Source of the DNA: Pseudomonas mangiferae
Lineage (GTDB): Bacteria > Pseudomonadota > Gammaproteobacteria > Pseudomonadales > Pseudomonadaceae
NCBI RefSeq assembly: GCF_007109405.1
Contig: NZ_VJOY01000010.1
Span: 62,001-126,000, forward strand
Direction: 5' to 3'
Length of the DNA stretch: 64,000 nt
Below the pieces are notes generated by a model. That model ran no database searches. It was given only the letters and a program-made list of their open reading frames with translations, and was not told the origin of the DNA. Shown piece after piece: positions 1 through 8,748 of this stretch. Every line of letters begins with the position of its first letter. Positions within the stretch are counted from its first letter, which is position 1. The position numbers were made by a program, and so were the translations under genes.

Positions 1-105
1 TGGACAAGCAGTGCTTGTCCACCCTACGACGAGGTAAGCCGCTACACGCACCGGTCACCTCGGTCCACGTCCCGTAGGGTGGAAAACGCCGAAGGCTTTT
101 CCACC
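1..105. repeat. REP-like inverted doublet (REPIN-type), cut by the window edge
   Basis: Two short imperfect palindromes share the core GTAGGGTGGA and face each other in opposite orientation. One is at 1-27, read on the minus strand, with hairpin arms 1-8 and 13-20. The other is at 74-105 on the plus strand, with arms ggtggaaaa at 78-86 and ttttccacc at 97-105. About 45 bp separates them. Such head-to-head doublets are typical of REP/REPIN elements of Pseudomonas intergenic spaces, mobilised by RAYT transposases. No RAYT gene is in the window. The doublet lies upstream of ureC, where ureB would normally abut directly. Confidence 0.65.
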
Positions 106-276
106 AGCGGCACCGGCACCCAACCAGGAGCAGGACCCAGCGTCAGGCCCCTGCAGCCGGAACATATGAATTTGAACGGTTAAGCCGCATCGTCCTGATT
201 TTGGACACAACCAACCACTGACGTCCCCACACCCCCAACCCCCGAACCACACGGCCCCACAGGAAGGATCGAACCG

Positions 277-1977
277 ATGAAGATTTCCCGCCGCGCCTAC
301 GCCGACATGTTCGGCCCCACCACCGGCGACCGGGTTCGCCTGGCCGATACCGACCTGTGGATCGAGGTGGAGCGGGATTTCACGGTGTACGGCGAAGAGG
401 TGAAGTTCGGCGGCGGCAAGGTGATCCGGGACGGCATGGGCCAGGGCCAGCGACTGGCCGCCGAGGTGGCGGACACGGTGATCACCAATGCCTTGATCGT
501 CGACCACTGGGGCATCGTCAAGGCCGACGTGGGCCTGAAAGATGGTCGCATCCAGGCCATCGGCAAGGCCGGCAACCCCGACATCCAGCCCGAGGTCAGC
601 GTGCCGGTGGGCGCCGCCACCGAGGTGATCGCCGGGGAAGGCATGATCCTCACCGCCGGCGGCATCGACTCCCACATTCACTTCATTTGCCCGCAGCAGA
701 TCGAAGAGGCGCTCATGAGCGGCACCACCACCATGATCGGCGGCGGCACCGGCCCGGCCACCGGCACCTATGCCACCACCGTGACCCCCGGCCCCTGGCA
801 CATGGCGCAGATGCTCATGGCCGCCGACGCCTTTCCCATGAACATCGGCTTCACCGGCAAGGGCAATGCCAGCCTGCCGGAGCCCCTGGAAGAGCAGATC
901 CGCGCCGGGGCCATCGGCCTCAAGCTGCACGAGGACTGGGGCACCACCCCCGCCGCCATCGACAACTGCCTGGCGGTGGCCGACCGCTTCGACATCCAGG
1001 TGGCCATCCACACCGACACCCTCAACGAGTCAGGCTTCGTCGAGACCACCCTGGGCGCCTTCAAGGGCCGCACCATCCACACCTATCACACCGAGGGTGC
1101 CGGGGGTGGCCACGCACCGGACATCATCAAGGCCTGCGGCTTTCCCAACGTGCTGCCCAGCTCCACCAACCCGACCCGGCCCTTCACCAAGAACACCATC
1201 GACGAGCACTTGGACATGCTCATGGTCTGCCATCACCTGGACCCCAGCATCGCCGAGGACGTGGCCTTCGCCGAAAGCCGCATCCGTCGCGAGACCATCG
1301 CCGCCGAGGACATCCTTCACGACCTGGGCGCCTTCGCCATGATCAGCTCCGACAGCCAGGCCATGGGCCGCGTCGGCGAGGTCATCACCCGCACCTGGCA
1401 GACCGCCGACAAGATGAAGAAGCAGCGCGGCCCGCTGCCCGAGGATCGCGCCGGCCACGACAACTTCCGGGTCAAGCGCTACATCGCCAAGTACACCATC
1501 AACCCCGCCATCACCCACGGGATCAGTCACGAGGTGGGCTCTATCGAGGTGGGCAAGTTCGCCGACCTGGTGCTCTGGCGCCCGGCGTTCTTCGGCGTGA
1601 AACCGACCCTGATCCTCAAGGGCGGCGCCATCGCCGCGAGCCTGATGGGGGATGCCAACGCCTCCATTCCCACCCCGCAGCCCGTGCACTACCGGCCGAT
1701 GTTCGGCAGCTACGCTGGAATGCGCCACGCCACCAGCCTGACCTTCATCAGCCAGGCCGCCTTCGAGGCCGGCGTGCCCGAGCGACTGGGGCTGAGGAAG
1801 CGCATCGGCGTGGTGAAGGGCTGCCGCACGGCGCAGAAAAGCGACCTGATCCACAATGGCTACCTGCCCACCATCGAGGTGGACCCGCAGAACTACCAAG
1901 TGCGCGCGGACGGCCAGTTGCTCTGGTGCGAGCCGGCCGACGTGCTGCCCATGGCGCAGCGGTACTTCCTGTTCTGA
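277..1977 (+). CDS. ureC: Urease alpha subunit
   Basis: Catalytic subunit of urease (urea to ammonia and carbamate), a cytoplasmic nickel enzyme. The 566 residues are the normal length. The nickel ligands can all be read: H133 and H135 in HIHF, the lysine to be carbamylated K216 in [10 protein letters not shown]245 in AIHTDT, H271, and D359 in SSDSQAMG. The mobile-flap pair C318-H319 sits in MVCHHL. These match the Klebsiella enzyme shifted by one. An AAGGA ribosome site lies just before the ATG. ureA, ureB and ureD are not in view. The accessory genes ureEFG lie about 9 kb downstream, so the urease genes are split into two blocks, as in P. aeruginosa. Confidence 0.98.
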   Translation: MKISRRAYADMFGPTTGDRVRLADTDLWIEVERDFTVYGEEVKFGGGKVIRDGMGQGQRLAAEVADTVITNALIVDHWGIVKADVGLKDGRIQAIGKAGNPDIQPEVSVPVGAATEVIAGEGMILTAGGIDSHIHFICPQQIEEALMSGTTTMIGGGTGPATGTYATTVTPGPWHMAQMLMAADAFPMNIGFTGKGNASLPEPLEEQIRAGAIGLKLHEDWGTTPAAIDNCLAVADRFDIQVAIHTDTLNESGFVETTLGAFKGRTIHTYHTEGAGGGHAPDIIKACGFPNVLPSSTNPTRPFTKNTIDEHLDMLMVCHHLDPSIAEDVAFAESRIRRETIAAEDILHDLGAFAMISSDSQAMGRVGEVITRTWQTADKMKKQRGPLPEDRAGHDNFRVKRYIAKYTINPAITHGISHEVGSIEVGKFADLVLWRPAFFGVKPTLILKGGAIAASLMGDANASIPTPQPVHYRPMFGSYAGMRHATSLTFISQAAFEAGVPERLGLRKRIGVVKGCRTAQKSDLIHNGYLPTIEVDPQNYQVRADGQLLWCEPADVLPMAQRYFLF

Positions 1978-2029
1978 GGGGCAGTGCGATAGGTCGTGGC
2001 GGTCGAGCGCCGGGTGGAAGGCTCAAGGA

Positions 2030-2296
2030 TCAGCGCAGCTGGCTGTCCTTGCTGCCTCGACGGTTGTAGCCGCTGAACGCCGCCTGCTCCTTGTCGTGGG
2101 CGGCCTGGCAGGCCACGCACAGCTTCACCCCTGGCAGGGCCTTGCGCCGCGCCTCGGGGATCGGGGCCTCGCATTCCTCGCAGTGGGTCAGGCTCTCGCC
2201 GCGCGGGAGCTGGCTGCGGGCGCGCTGGACCGCGTCGTCCAAGGTGCTGTCGATCTGTTCTTGCACCGCACCGTCGGTGCTCCAGCCTCCGGCCAT
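2030..2296 (-). CDS. DksA/TraR-family C4 zinc-finger protein, 88 aa
   Basis: A small protein of 88 residues starting MAGGWSTDG. The C-terminal half carries a four-cysteine zinc finger, CEEC (39 and 42) and CVAC (60 and 63), with the spacing of the TraR/DksA finger. The long coiled coil of full-size DksA is missing; only a short helical N-terminus of about 35 residues precedes the finger. TraR-type proteins bind the secondary channel of RNA polymerase, and a role here in transcription control is an inference. I chose the internal ATG at 2296 because the family begins close to it; the same frame is open further upstream. It converges on ureC with a gap of 52 bp. Confidence 0.8.
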   Translation of the reverse strand: MAGGWSTDGAVQEQIDSTLDDAVQRARSQLPRGESLTHCEECEAPIPEARRKALPGVKLCVACQAAHDKEQAAFSGYNRRGSKDSQLR

Positions 2297-2363
2297 GGGG
2301 ACCTTACCTCCGCTCGTCCGCAGGGCCTTCGGTGGCCCGTACTCTGTCCGACGACGGCAGGCC

Positions 2364-3320
2364 TCAGTCGTTCCGCTTGCCGTGGCGCCAATAGCCCATG
2401 AAGCTGCAGGAACGCTTGTCCAGCCCGCGCTCGCCCACCAGGTGGCGCCGGATCGCCATGACCGCGGCCGACTCCCCGGCGACCCAGGTGTAGGTGCCGC
2501 GGTCGGCGCGGCTCGCGGTTTCCCATAGCAGCGTGCGGTCCAGGTCGATGTCTTTGGGCGGGCGCGCCTTCGCCGCACCCTCGGTCGGCCAGCGCGCCCG
2601 TTCCCGGGCGGCCTCGATCATCCGCGCGCCATGGGCAACCCGGCCTTCGTCCCGCGATAGCCACTCCACCGAGGCCCAGGGGCCTGCCGTCAGGGGGAAG
2701 CGATCCTCGGCGGCGGGCATCTCGAAGAACGCCTGGACCCGTGGCGGATCGCGGCGGCTGGCAAGGTCCTCCAGGATGCCGACCGCGGCGGGCACCGCGG
2801 TTTCGTCGGCGATCAGCACCACGTCGCTCAGCACCTGGGGCGGCTTCCATTCGTAGCCGCCGGGGTCGCCGGCGTGGGCACGGTTGGGCGCCACCAGCTG
2901 CACGCGGTCGCCGACCCGCGCGTGGGTGGCCCAGGCGGAGGCCGGGCCGGTCTCGCCGTGGAGGACGAATTCCACGTCCACTTCCTCGGCCTCGACCCGC
3001 AGCTGGCGCAGGGTGTAGGTCCGCATCGGTGGGCGCGTGGCGGGGTCCAGGGTCCGGTAGGTGGCATACCAGTCGGGCAGGTCCGGCACCGTCGGCGCCA
3101 GACCATCCGGGCCGGGGAACAGCACCTTGATGCGCTGGTCCGGCGCCAGGGTGCGCATGCGGGCCACGTCCGGCCCGCCGAAGACCAGCCGACTCAGGCA
3201 GGGGGACAGGGTGATGCGCCGTTTCAGCGCGACGTTGAAGACGCGGTAGCCCGGCTCGTCCGGGCGGGCCTGCCCGGCCAAGGCGCGCAGGCCCGCGGTG
3301 ACGGTGGTGGCGAACGACAT
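2364..3320 (-). CDS. Siderophore-interacting protein (FAD-dependent ferric-chelate reductase family)
   Basis: 318 residues, SIP/ViuB family: cytoplasmic flavoproteins that reduce ferric siderophores to release iron. An N-terminal FAD-binding beta-barrel contains the motif RTYTLRQL (about residue 100, the RxYT/S flavin signature). A NAD(P)H-binding domain follows, with VLIADETAVPA (about 190) and the C-terminal GYWRHGK. The family is usually 240-320 residues long; here a charged stretch of about 40 residues near position 240 makes it longer than average. The ATG has a good GGGGAGG ribosome site. I do not see a convincing Fur box in the 200 bp upstream, nor a siderophore gene nearby, so the substrate is unknown. 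Confidence 0.88.
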   Translation of the reverse strand: MSFATTVTAGLRALAGQARPDEPGYRVFNVALKRRITLSPCLSRLVFGGPDVARMRTLAPDQRIKVLFPGPDGLAPTVPDLPDWYATYRTLDPATRPPMRTYTLRQLRVEAEEVDVEFVLHGETGPASAWATHARVGDRVQLVAPNRAHAGDPGGYEWKPPQVLSDVVLIADETAVPAAVGILEDLASRRDPPRVQAFFEMPAAEDRFPLTAGPWASVEWLSRDEGRVAHGARMIEAARERARWPTEGAAKARPPKDIDLDRTLLWETASRADRGTYTWVAGESAAVMAIRRHLVGERGLDKRSCSFMGYWRHGKRND

Positions 3321-3524
3321 GGGGCCTCCCCGGAACGCAAGTGTCAGGGTCGGGACGAATGCCGCGGCGGCGTATTTAGGAAGGTGATGAGAAAACCGTG
3401 TGCCAGCAGGCCGGGAGGGCGGAACGAGAAATGTCTACGGGCATCACCCCTCAGAGAGGCAAGTGCCTGGAGCGAGGCTCCGCGGCCCGGGCCCCGGGCG
3501 GGGCCTGACGGGCCGCTGAAGGGA

Positions 3525-3767
3525 TCAGTGCGATCCGTCCGCTACATCGTCGGCGCTGACGCTATGGATGTGCACGTCGGTGATCGGCACGACCAGAGGC
3601 ACGCCCTCGTCCACCGCCACCGCGTTGTCGTCGTTCACGGCCACGTTGTGTTTGCGGGCCAATTCCTGAACCACGTCGATGACGGGCACGTTGAGGTCGG
3701 TGATCAGGTCGGCATGGGGCTCGCCCAGCAGTTTGTACTGGATTTCATACAGCGCTTTCTGGCTCAT
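3525..3767 (-). CDS. Small conserved-looking hypothetical protein, 80 aa
   Basis: I do not recognise this protein. It has 80 residues, is acidic and soluble, starts MSQKALYEIQYKLLG, and has no signal peptide, membrane segment or cysteine. A GGAG ribosome site lies 7-8 bases before the ATG. The composition (VPVIDVVQELARKHNV, DVHIHSVSADD) looks like a folded globular protein, not an antisense artefact. It is transcribed away from the divergent membrane-protein gene at 4160 and toward the siderophore-interacting protein gene, with 204 bp between. Confidence 0.6.
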   Translation of the reverse strand: MSQKALYEIQYKLLGEPHADLITDLNVPVIDVVQELARKHNVAVNDDNAVAVDEGVPLVVPITDVHIHSVSADDVADGSH

Positions 3768-4159
3768 GGCATCTACTCCGTGTCTCCATGGAATTTACGA
3801 TGCGTCGCCTGCGGCATTCGTTCTCGATATCCGCTGAACGGTAGCCCCTGGCCATATAGAAAGGGCCGCGCGACTGCGACAAAACGCCTCCCCCAGCGTA
3901 CTCGCCTCGTGGCGATATTCGGATAGCACGGCCGTTTCGCCTGTCACACCTGGAAGGCGGACGTCGAGGAAACACCTCGTTACGCCGGCGGGAGTTGAGG
4001 AACGGGCCGGCGTCCGGGATACTGCCCCGCCGTTGTCGTGCCCGAAAAGGGAGCAGGTGCGCGCCGACCTCGGACCAACACGTATAAAACCGGCCGCAGA
4101 CGCCGGTCCCCCTGGCCTTGGAAATGCCGTGAGGGATGACAGCCAAAGGTTAAGGAGTC
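3768..4159. other. 392-bp divergent intergenic region, no gene seen
   Basis: Lies between two divergent genes and must hold the promoters of both. It has a lower GC content than its surroundings in places (for example near 3815-3865). One open frame on the minus strand is rich in arginine and has no family resemblance, so I do not call it. No clear -10/-35 pair or operator stood out. Confidence 0.5.
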
Positions 4160-5104
4160 ATGCCAGTGATGAAGAGGAGTGACCTGCTCTGGACCCTCGT
4201 CGGTATTGGCGCGGTCGTGCTGTCCTGCTACCTGCTCTACCATGAAGTGCGCAACATCTCCCTCGACGAGATCGCCTCCAGCCTGCAGGCGATTCCCCGG
4301 CTGAACTGGCTGCTGGCCGCCGTGGCGACCCTCGGCGCCTATTCTGCCCTGGCCTGGTACGACCGCATCGCCGTGGCCCACCTGGGCAAGAAGATTTCCT
4401 GGTGGTTCATCACCCTCTGTTCCTTCACCACCTACGCCCTGGCCCACAACATCGGCGCCTCGGTGTTCTCCGGCGCCCTGGTGCGCTACCGGGCCTACCG
4501 CACCAAAGGCCTGGCGCCTCAGGAAATCGGCATCCTGATCGTCTTCTGCTCCTTCACCTTCGTCCTCGGCACCCTGCTGGCCAGCGGCTGTGTGCTGGTG
4601 GCGCAGCCGCAGATCATCACCCGCGTGGCCAATGTCGGGCCCTGGCTGTCGGTGTCCATCGGCCTGGTGCTGCTGGGACTGGTGTCGCTCTACGTGCTGG
4701 GGTCCTGGCGGCGGTTCAAGCCGTGGACCTGGGGCAAGCTGCACATCGAGTACCCGCGCCTGGGCATCGTGGCCCGCCAGTTGATGGCCGGCCCGCTGGA
4801 ACTGGCCTGCGCGGCAGCCATCATCTACTTCGCCCTGCCCAGCGAGGGCAATCCCGGCTACCTGGTGGTGCTGGGGGTGTTCCTCGCCTCGTTCTCCCTG
4901 GCCCTGCTGTCCCACGCGCCGGGCGGGCTGGGGGTGCTGGAAGTGACCTTCCTCGCGGCGATGCCGGAGATGCACAAGTCCGACGTGCTGGCGGCGCTGA
5001 TCGTCTTCCGCGGCCTGTACCTGCTGCTGCCGTTCGCCCTGTCGGTGTTCGTCGTGACCGGCTTCGAATGGTCGCGCTGGAACCGCAAGCCCGGCCCGGG
5101 CTGA
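4160..5104 (+). CDS. Lysylphosphatidylglycerol synthase-like integral membrane protein (UPF0104/YbhN type)
   Basis: 314 residues with about eight hydrophobic segments, resembling the flippase-like transmembrane part of MprF without its C-terminal aminoacyl-transferase domain. The conserved patch AHNIGASVFSGALVRYRAYRTKGL (about residues 94-117) and the glycine-rich HAPGGLGVLEVTFL (about 252-265) are typical of the family. YbhN-type proteins are implicated in inner-membrane phospholipid handling. The specific substrate cannot be read here. An AAGGAG site lies directly before the first ATG; a second in-frame ATG three codons on is possible. Confidence 0.85.
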   Translation: MPVMKRSDLLWTLVGIGAVVLSCYLLYHEVRNISLDEIASSLQAIPRLNWLLAAVATLGAYSALAWYDRIAVAHLGKKISWWFITLCSFTTYALAHNIGASVFSGALVRYRAYRTKGLAPQEIGILIVFCSFTFVLGTLLASGCVLVAQPQIITRVANVGPWLSVSIGLVLLGLVSLYVLGSWRRFKPWTWGKLHIEYPRLGIVARQLMAGPLELACAAAIIYFALPSEGNPGYLVVLGVFLASFSLALLSHAPGGLGVLEVTFLAAMPEMHKSDVLAALIVFRGLYLLLPFALSVFVVTGFEWSRWNRKPGPG

Positions 5105-5204
5105 GTCGCGCCCCCGCGGATTTTTCCGACCGGGCGGGGGCAGCTTTCCCGCGACGGCTCGCATACACTGCGCGGCCGTTTTTGCTACCCGGAACCGTCG
5201 CGAC

Positions 5205-6470
5205 ATGTACAAGGATTCCCCGGCCCGAGCCTGCGGCATCGACTTCGGCACGTCCAACTCCACCGTCGGCTGGTGGCGCCCCGGCGAGGAACCCCTGCTG
5301 CCCCTAGAGGACGGCAAGATCACCCTCCCCTCCGTACTGTTCTTCAACTTCGAGGAGCGCCGCCCGGTCTTCGGCCGCCAGGCCCTGGACGAATACCTAA
5401 GTGGCTACGAAGGCAGGCTGATGCGCTCGCTGAAGAGCCTGCTGGGCTCGAAGCTGCTGAAGAGCGAAACCGCCGTGCTGGGCAGCGCCATGCCCTTCAA
5501 GCAATTGCTCGGGCTGTTCGTCGGTGAACTGAAGCGGCGCGCCGAGGCCTTCGCCGACCGCGGGTTCGAGCAGGTGGTGCTGGGCCGGCCGGTGTTCTTC
5601 GTCGACGACGACCCCGAGGCCGACCGCGAGGCCGCCGATACCCTGGTGGCCGTGGCCCGGGACCTGGGCTTTCGCGACGTGTCGTTCCAGTACGAGCCCA
5701 TCGCCGCTGCCTTCGACTACGAGCGCAGCGTGACCCGCGAGGAGCAGGTGCTGATCGTCGACATCGGCGGCGGGACCTCGGACTTCTCCCTGGTGCGCCT
5801 GTCCCCGGAGCGACGTGACCGGGCCGAGCGCCAGGACGACATCCTCGCCACCGATGGCGTGCACATCGGCGGTACCGACTTCGACAAGCAGCTCAGCCTG
5901 CGCGGGGTGATGCCGCTGTTCGGCTACGGCAGCCGGATGAAGAGCGATGCCCTGATGCCCACCCACTACCACCTCAACCTGGCCACCTGGCATACCATCA
6001 ACGCGCTGTATGCCCAGAAGACCCAGCTGGCGCTGCGCAACATGCGCTACGACATCGTCGACGCCACCGGCATCGACCGGCTGTTCCGGCTGATCGAGGA
6101 GCGGGCCGGCCATTGGCTGGCGATGCAGGTGGAGCAGAGCAAGATCGACCTCACCAAGGCGCCGCGCCTGGAGCTGTCCCTGGAGCGGATCGAGGCGGAC
6201 CTGCGGGTGATGCTGGACCGCCCGCTGTTCGAGGATGCCATCGACAGCCAGCTGACCCGCATCCACCAGGGCGTCACCGAGCTGCTGCGCAAGGCCGGCG
6301 TGCAGCCCGACCAGGTGGATACGGTGTTCTTCACCGGCGGCTCCAGCGGCATCCCGGCCCTGCGTCAGCGCATCGCCCGATTGCTGCCCAATGCCGCCCA
6401 TGTGGAAGGCAACACCTTCGGCAGCATCGGCAGCGGCCTGGCCATCGAGGCGAAGAAGCGCTACGGCTGA
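5205..6470 (+). CDS. yegD: YegD-type Hsp70-family protein
   Basis: 421 residues with the actin/Hsp70 ATPase fold. Phosphate-1 loop GIDFGTSNST at about 11-20, phosphate-2 loop IVDIGGGTSDFS at about 184-195, and adenosine motif FFTGGSSGIPAL near 382. It ends where the nucleotide-binding domain ends and has no DnaK substrate-binding domain or lid, as in E. coli YegD (about 450 aa). The function of this subfamily is poorly known. No DnaJ or GrpE gene is beside it. It is followed after 83 bp by a small basic protein in the same direction. Confidence 0.88.
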   Translation: MYKDSPARACGIDFGTSNSTVGWWRPGEEPLLPLEDGKITLPSVLFFNFEERRPVFGRQALDEYLSGYEGRLMRSLKSLLGSKLLKSETAVLGSAMPFKQLLGLFVGELKRRAEAFADRGFEQVVLGRPVFFVDDDPEADREAADTLVAVARDLGFRDVSFQYEPIAAAFDYERSVTREEQVLIVDIGGGTSDFSLVRLSPERRDRAERQDDILATDGVHIGGTDFDKQLSLRGVMPLFGYGSRMKSDALMPTHYHLNLATWHTINALYAQKTQLALRNMRYDIVDATGIDRLFRLIEERAGHWLAMQVEQSKIDLTKAPRLELSLERIEADLRVMLDRPLFEDAIDSQLTRIHQGVTELLRKAGVQPDQVDTVFFTGGSSGIPALRQRIARLLPNAAHVEGNTFGSIGSGLAIEAKKRYG

Positions 6471-6553
6471 CGGTTGCCATACGTCGGCGCAGCGGAAACC
6501 CGGTCCGGGTGGGCAGTCGATACAGACGTAACCACTCGATCCGGAGGTCCATC

Positions 6554-6952
6554 ATGGCTCGCGGCGACAAGAGTACCTACACCACGGCGCAGAAGCGCAA
6601 GGCCGAGCACATCGCGGAAAGCTACGAAGAACGCGGTGTCTCCGACAAGGAAGCCGAGGCGCGCGCCTGGGCGACCGTCAACAAGCAGTCCGGGGGCGGC
6701 GAGAAATCCGGCTCCGGCAAAGAGAAGAGCGCCACCGCGAAGCGCGCCGATCGCAAGGATTCGGCTCGTCGTGCGGCCTCCGCGCGCAAGGGCCACCCGG
6801 CCAACCGCGGCCGCGCCAGCGCTGGCAGCCACGGCGGCAGCACGTCCCTGACTGCGCTGACCAAGGACGAGCTGATGAAGCGCGCTGCGGCGAAAAACGT
6901 CCGGGGCCGCTCGCGGATGCGCAAGGCCGAACTGATCAAGGCGCTCAGCTGA
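6554..6952 (+). CDS. Small basic protein with C-terminal SAP/Rho-N-like motif
   Basis: 132 residues. The N-terminal part (about 1-50) includes KRKAEHIAESYEERGVSDKEAEARAWATVNK. A very Lys/Arg/Ser/Ala-rich low-complexity linker follows (about 50-95), then a C-terminal helical hairpin LTKDELMKRAAAKNVRGRSRMRKAELIKAL. The last part has the shape of the SAP and Rho N-terminal nucleic-acid-binding motifs. Pseudomonas homologues are often labelled plasmid stabilisation protein without experimental basis. DNA or RNA binding is an inference from charge and motif. The ATG at 6554 has a GGAGG site (6542-6546). Confidence 0.75.
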   Translation: MARGDKSTYTTAQKRKAEHIAESYEERGVSDKEAEARAWATVNKQSGGGEKSGSGKEKSATAKRADRKDSARRAASARKGHPANRGRASAGSHGGSTSLTALTKDELMKRAAAKNVRGRSRMRKAELIKALS

Positions 6953-7093
6953 GCGCCAAGCCCCTCGCCCGCCCATGCGGGACATCTTGTCCGCCTGTTC
7001 GTCGCACCCACGCCACCGTTACGCCAGGGCCCTCTGCGCCTCCTTCGACATCACGCCATACTGGTCGCGTGATTGCCGATTCGAGGTCGTTCC

Positions 7094-7300
7094 ATGTCCA
7101 TTACACGTCTCACCCTATTGCTGGTGGCTCTTTTTTCCTTGACGGGTTGCGGCGCAGGTGAAACCGCCGCCACCGCCACCCTCCAGGCAAAGCAGGCCGA
7201 ACAGGCACGCCAGCAGGAAGCCCAACTGCGCCAGCAGATCGAACAGGCCAACGCGCTGAACAACCAGCGTCTTCAGCAGCAGGCCGATCCTGACCAGTAA
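7094..7300 (+). CDS. Small lipoprotein, 68 aa, Gln-rich
   Basis: 68 residues beginning MSITRLTLLLVALFSLTGCGAGE. A lipobox LTGC places the lipidated cysteine at residue 20. The mature part is short, alanine/glutamine-rich and predicted helical (QAKQAEQARQQEAQLRQQIEQANAL), so a coiled coil is likely. This looks like an Lpp-like or periplasmic-anchor small lipoprotein, but I cannot assign it to a named family. I preferred the ATG at 7094, which puts the signal sequence at the N-terminus, over an in-frame ATG at 7073. Confidence 0.7.
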   Translation: MSITRLTLLLVALFSLTGCGAGETAATATLQAKQAEQARQQEAQLRQQIEQANALNNQRLQQQADPDQ

Positions 7301-7314
7301 TCCGCTCAGGACGC

Positions 7315-7722
7315 CTAGCGAGACCCGGCCGCCGGCACCAGGGTGATGTCCACGGGCTCACCGGGGTTGAAGCTGCGCAGGCGGAACCGCGCCGGGCTCG
7401 ACTCCAGCACCTGTACCGAATAGGTGATGCCGTCCTCCGTCATGGTCAGCCCCTCGCCTTGGGCGGCCCAGGTCCCCAGAGCCGGCCGGCTACCGGGGGC
7501 GCTCATCACCAGGGTGCCGTCGGAGAGGAAGACGTACAGCATGCCCAGCGCCACGTCGCGGGACTCGCTCACCTTCCACACTTGGTTGACGAAGGCGAGC
7601 CCGGCCTCCCGGGGTGGCAGCGGCCGGTCCACGGGTGGCGCGGACGGGGGGGCGGTGGAACAGGCGGCCACCAGGATCAGGGGCGCCAGCAACCAGGCGC
7701 GAATGGACGGGATGCGTGTCAT
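7315..7722 (-). CDS. Putative lipoprotein, 135 aa
   Basis: 135 residues with a lipoprotein signal (MTRIPSIRAWLLAPLILVAAC, lipid cysteine at 21). A proline-rich tether follows, then a compact beta-rich domain containing WKVSESRDVALGMLYVFLSDGTLVM and GTWAAQGEGLTMTEDG. The pattern recalls small beta-barrel lipoproteins (META/HslJ-like or lipocalin-like), but the match is not strong enough to name. A gap of 17 bp separates its stop from the start of the lipase-gene 3' end at 7740, so it may be co-transcribed downstream of that gene. Confidence 0.75.
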   Translation of the reverse strand: MTRIPSIRAWLLAPLILVAACSTAPPSAPPVDRPLPPREAGLAFVNQVWKVSESRDVALGMLYVFLSDGTLVMSAPGSRPALGTWAAQGEGLTMTEDGITYSVQVLESSPARFRLRSFNPGEPVDITLVPAAGSR

Positions 7723-7739
7723 GGGCGGTTCTCCTCAGG

Positions 7740-8630
7740 TTACAGGCCGGCGTCGCGCAGGCGCGCGGCATGGGCGACGAACAGGGCCACCGGGTCGACG
7801 CCGAGGCCGACCGCGCCGAAACCCTGGTTGACGATGTCCAGGTGGTCCAGGGCATAGTCATCGCCGATCACCCGGCCCAGGCGGGCGCTGCTGCGGCCCA
7901 CGAAACCATCGTTCTGGCCCGCGTCATCGCGGAAGGTCCGCGCCAGCAGGCGGCAGGCCAGCTGGGTAGGGTCCAGGCGGTTGCGCCCGCGGTCGCTGCG
8001 ACCGGGCTGCAGGATGCCGGTCCAGGAGTAATAGCGAACACCCGCGACCTCCACGTCGCCCAGGGCATCCGGGGGCTCTTGCAGCCCTTGGGGAAAGCGG
8101 GCGTTGAAGGCGGCCACCCCGTCACGGGTCAGGCAACGCCTTGCCGCCCGGGCATCCTGGGGCAGCCGCGGGCCGGGGTCGCCCTGGTCCAGGGCGGCCA
8201 GGGCATGGGCGACGCCAAGGGCTGCGGCGTTCAGCAAGCGTTCCCGGGCGCTGCCTTCGGGCGCTTTACGTTGCAGGTAGTCCGCCAGCTCCGAGCCCCG
8301 GTTCGGACCGGCGACCGAGGTCACCGACGCCACCCACTCGGGCCGCTGAGCCGCTGCGTAGCGCGCAGTGAGCGCCCCCTGGCTGTGGCCGATCAAGTTG
8401 ACCCGCTCCGCGCCACTGTGGCGGCGGATGGCCTCGATGCGGGTCAGCAACTGCTCGCCGCGCACGTCGCTGGTGTTCAGGCCGGAGACCCGCACCGGGT
8501 ATACCTCGGCACCGGCTTCGCGGAGGGCGGCCTCGATGCCATACCAGTACGGGTAACCCGGCAACCGCACGAAACCCAGAAGGCCGGGCACCAGGACGAG
8601 GGGATAACGGGTTCGGGCAGCATGGGGCAT
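7740..8630 (-). CDS. Family I lipase / triacylglycerol-lipase-like alpha/beta hydrolase, no signal peptide
   Basis: 296 residues. It opens with the oxyanion-hole strand YPLVLVPGLLGF, has the nucleophile elbow GHSQGA (Ser about 90), the catalytic-Asp/Ca site region GQNDGFVGRSSA, and the catalytic His in LDHLDIVNQ. This is the arrangement of Pseudomonas/Burkholderia family I lipases. Unlike secreted LipA it starts MPHAARTRYP, with no signal peptide, and no lipase foldase (lif) gene is adjacent. The start is supported by a strong AGGAGGT site. It may be a cytoplasmic esterase, or another export route may be used. It diverges from osmE. Confidence 0.85.
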   Translation of the reverse strand: MPHAARTRYPLVLVPGLLGFVRLPGYPYWYGIEAALREAGAEVYPVRVSGLNTSDVRGEQLLTRIEAIRRHSGAERVNLIGHSQGALTARYAAAQRPEWVASVTSVAGPNRGSELADYLQRKAPEGSARERLLNAAALGVAHALAALDQGDPGPRLPQDARAARRCLTRDGVAAFNARFPQGLQEPPDALGDVEVAGVRYYSWTGILQPGRSDRGRNRLDPTQLACRLLARTFRDDAGQNDGFVGRSSARLGRVIGDDYALDHLDIVNQGFGAVGLGVDPVALFVAHAARLRDAGL

Positions 8631-8748
8631 GGGCGCACCTCCTAGGCTATGGACCGCCGGCCGCGGCAATCGCTCGGGTGCATTGCAGTCGAACTCCCGG
8701 CGCGCTTCGCGGATCAACATCGTGTGTCCACTCAACAAGGAAGCGACC

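Noticed and set aside
3321-3524. Fur box upstream of the siderophore-interacting protein gene
   Set aside because: No 19-bp match to the GATAATGATAATCATTATC pattern beyond chance level.
3745-4146. Minus-strand 133-codon frame in the gap before the membrane-protein gene
   Set aside because: Arg- and Cys-rich, no ribosome site, overlaps the start of the better supported 80-residue gene.
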